Shown here piece after piece: positions 63,236-64,000 of a DNA stretch of 64,000 nt. Position numbers and translations under genes: made by a program. Source of the DNA: CAZMGV01 sp964621525 [NCBI: uncultured bacterium] (lineage in GTDB: Bacteria > JAGRBM01); NCBI GenBank assembly GCA_964621525.1, contig CAZUMS010000017.1, positions 1 to 64,000 of the forward strand, read 5' to 3'. The notes below the pieces were generated by a model. That model made no database searches and had not been told where the DNA came from. It saw nothing but the letters and a program-made list of their open reading frames with translations. Position 1 is the stretch's first letter. Every line of letters starts with the position of its first letter.

Positions 63236-64000
63236 ATGAGGAATTCCGGGCAGACCCTGCCGCGGCTACGCCGTGCGCTCAGTATCGTGTGCCTTTGGGG
63301 CGCGCTGGCGGTTGTACTGCCGGCCTGCAACTCCAAAGTGTCGCTGCTCGATTCGGACGGTGACGGTGTCCTGAACGCTAACGATGCGTTCCCGTTCGAT
63401 TCCAGCGAATGGTACGACGCCGACAGCGACGGTATCGGCGACAACGCAGACCCGGACGACGACAACGACGGTGTCGAGGACGTGTTCGACGGACCGCGCA
63501 TTACGTCGGAACTGATTGACCGTCTCGAACGGATTGATCCGCGCCGCGACACCTATCCCACGTTCGAGGGCAACCAGGTTCCCGACATCGAGGACCTTCG
63601 TGCGCGCCTGAACGACCGGCTGGCCGGTGACAACCTGTCTCTTTTCCAGTTCGATCCGACCCAGGGGAGCGATGTGTTCCCGATGGTCGCGGTGCAGCCC
63701 CTGAGCGGGGAACTCTCCGGGACCGTGGATATCGGCAACCTGCTCGGCGACGAGCTGGACCTCTCGTTCCAGCTCGCCGACACGGACAGCAACGGAATCC
63801 CGGACGTTCTCGACGTCGATATCGACGGCGACAATGTTCCGGATTATCAGGACTCCTTCCCGCGCGATCCGACGGAGTGGAACGATACCGACGAGGATGG
63901 CGTTGGCGACAATGCCGACTGCAACGACGACGGTCCCGGCGATATAGCGGAGGGCTCCGACCCCTGCATTCCCGATACGCTGGCCGGTGACGACGAGCGG
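63236..64000 (+). CDS. lipoprotein with thrombospondin type 3-like repeats (partial)
   Basis: The first 255 codons of a lipoprotein whose 3' end lies outside the window. The signal ends in LPAC. The mature part holds calcium-type repeats: DSDGDGVLNANDAFPFDSSEW, ADSDGIGDNADPDDDNDG and, after a 100-residue insert, DTDSNGIPDVLDVDIDGDN and DEDGVGDNADCNDDG. Such repeats bind calcium in surface proteins. AGAGG precedes the ATG by seven bases. The insert (residues about 85-185) is of unknown type. Confidence 0.8.
   Translation, partial: MRNSGQTLPRLRRALSIVCLWGALAVVLPACNSKVSLLDSDGDGVLNANDAFPFDSSEWYDADSDGIGDNADPDDDNDGVEDVFDGPRITSELIDRLERIDPRRDTYPTFEGNQVPDIEDLRARLNDRLAGDNLSLFQFDPTQGSDVFPMVAVQPLSGELSGTVDIGNLLGDELDLSFQLADTDSNGIPDVLDVDIDGDNVPDYQDSFPRDPTEWNDTDEDGVGDNADCNDDGPGDIAEGSDPCIPDTLAGDDER

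Noticed and set aside
1-64000. Mobile elements, CRISPR arrays and tRNA genes
   Set aside because: No transposase, integrase, phage gene, regular repeat-spacer array or cloverleaf was found in the gaps read.

Overview
This 64 kb window is GC-rich (about two thirds G+C by eye), densely coded bacterial chromosome. There is no tRNA, rRNA, CRISPR array, insertion sequence or phage gene that I can see. Diderm features are plain: an OmpA-family protein, an outer-membrane beta-barrel, many lipobox proteins, and SurA/PpiC-like and SppA proteases or foldases. Together with ThyX, a Ser/Thr kinase and PP2C pair, tandem ArsA-like ATPases, a heme-copper oxidase III/IV pair, glutaryl-CoA dehydrogenase with a branched-chain amino-acid transporter, and a PUFA-synthase-like megasynthase, this suggests an aerobic, heterotrophic member of the old Deltaproteobacteria or a related high-GC candidate lineage. 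The exact taxon cannot be fixed from the sequence alone.

Layout. 1-3.7 kb: the 3' part of a PpiC-type isomerase gene carrying an in-frame TAG, a divergent M19 dipeptidase, and a large Ig-like lipoprotein. 3.7-6.6 kb: a DUF2236 (MpaB/rubber-oxygenase-like) gene with a palindromic operator upstream, and a MshEN-receiver-TPR hybrid. 6.7-10 kb: thyX, PP2C phosphatase, Ser/Thr kinase, cutA. 10.0-18.1 kb: a pyrimidine operon (pyrR-pyrB-pyrC-carA-unknown-carB) with a promoter, a PyrR-type RNA attenuator and a terminator. 18.2-22.3 kb: greA, three lipoproteins including an SppA peptidase, and an RluA-type pseudouridine synthase. 22.4-27.3 kb: two ArsA/GET3-like ATPases (the first apparently starting at ATT), moeA, and cox subunits III and IV ending in a strong terminator. 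27.6-32.1 kb: OmpA-family protein, aminotransferase, manC, and a bidirectional terminator. 32.2-43.0 kb, minus strand: an acyl-CoA carboxyltransferase and a 3068-residue megasynthase (NPD-like, NPD/ER, KS, ACP, AT, KR, DH, ACP, PPTase). 43.3-46.7 kb: methyltransferase, MBL hydrolase, a small protein, and a VKOR-DsbA fusion. 46.8-53.1 kb: glutaryl-CoA dehydrogenase, livFGMH and pepA. 53.3-58.3 kb: a beta-barrel protein, def, two envelope proteins of unknown function, an SDR and a LivK-like binding protein. 58.4-64 kb: a polytopic chemoreceptor, an acidic zinc-ribbon protein, and two divergent secreted proteins with Asp-rich calcium-type repeats, the last cut by the window edge.

How the genes work together. 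The pyr operon supplies UMP and appears to sense its own product through PyrR. The megasynthase and the carboxyltransferase look like one lipid-making operon: extender-unit supply plus a synthase carrying every reductive domain and its own activating transferase. The liv transporter and glutaryl-CoA dehydrogenase point to amino-acid catabolism. The most interesting items are the self-contained megasynthase whose two carrier domains both show Thr where the phosphopantetheine Ser is expected, the PyrR attenuator in a Gram-negative-type genome, the ATT start codon of the first ArsA-like gene, and the unknown gene coupled between carA and carB. None of these proves a wholly undescribed system.
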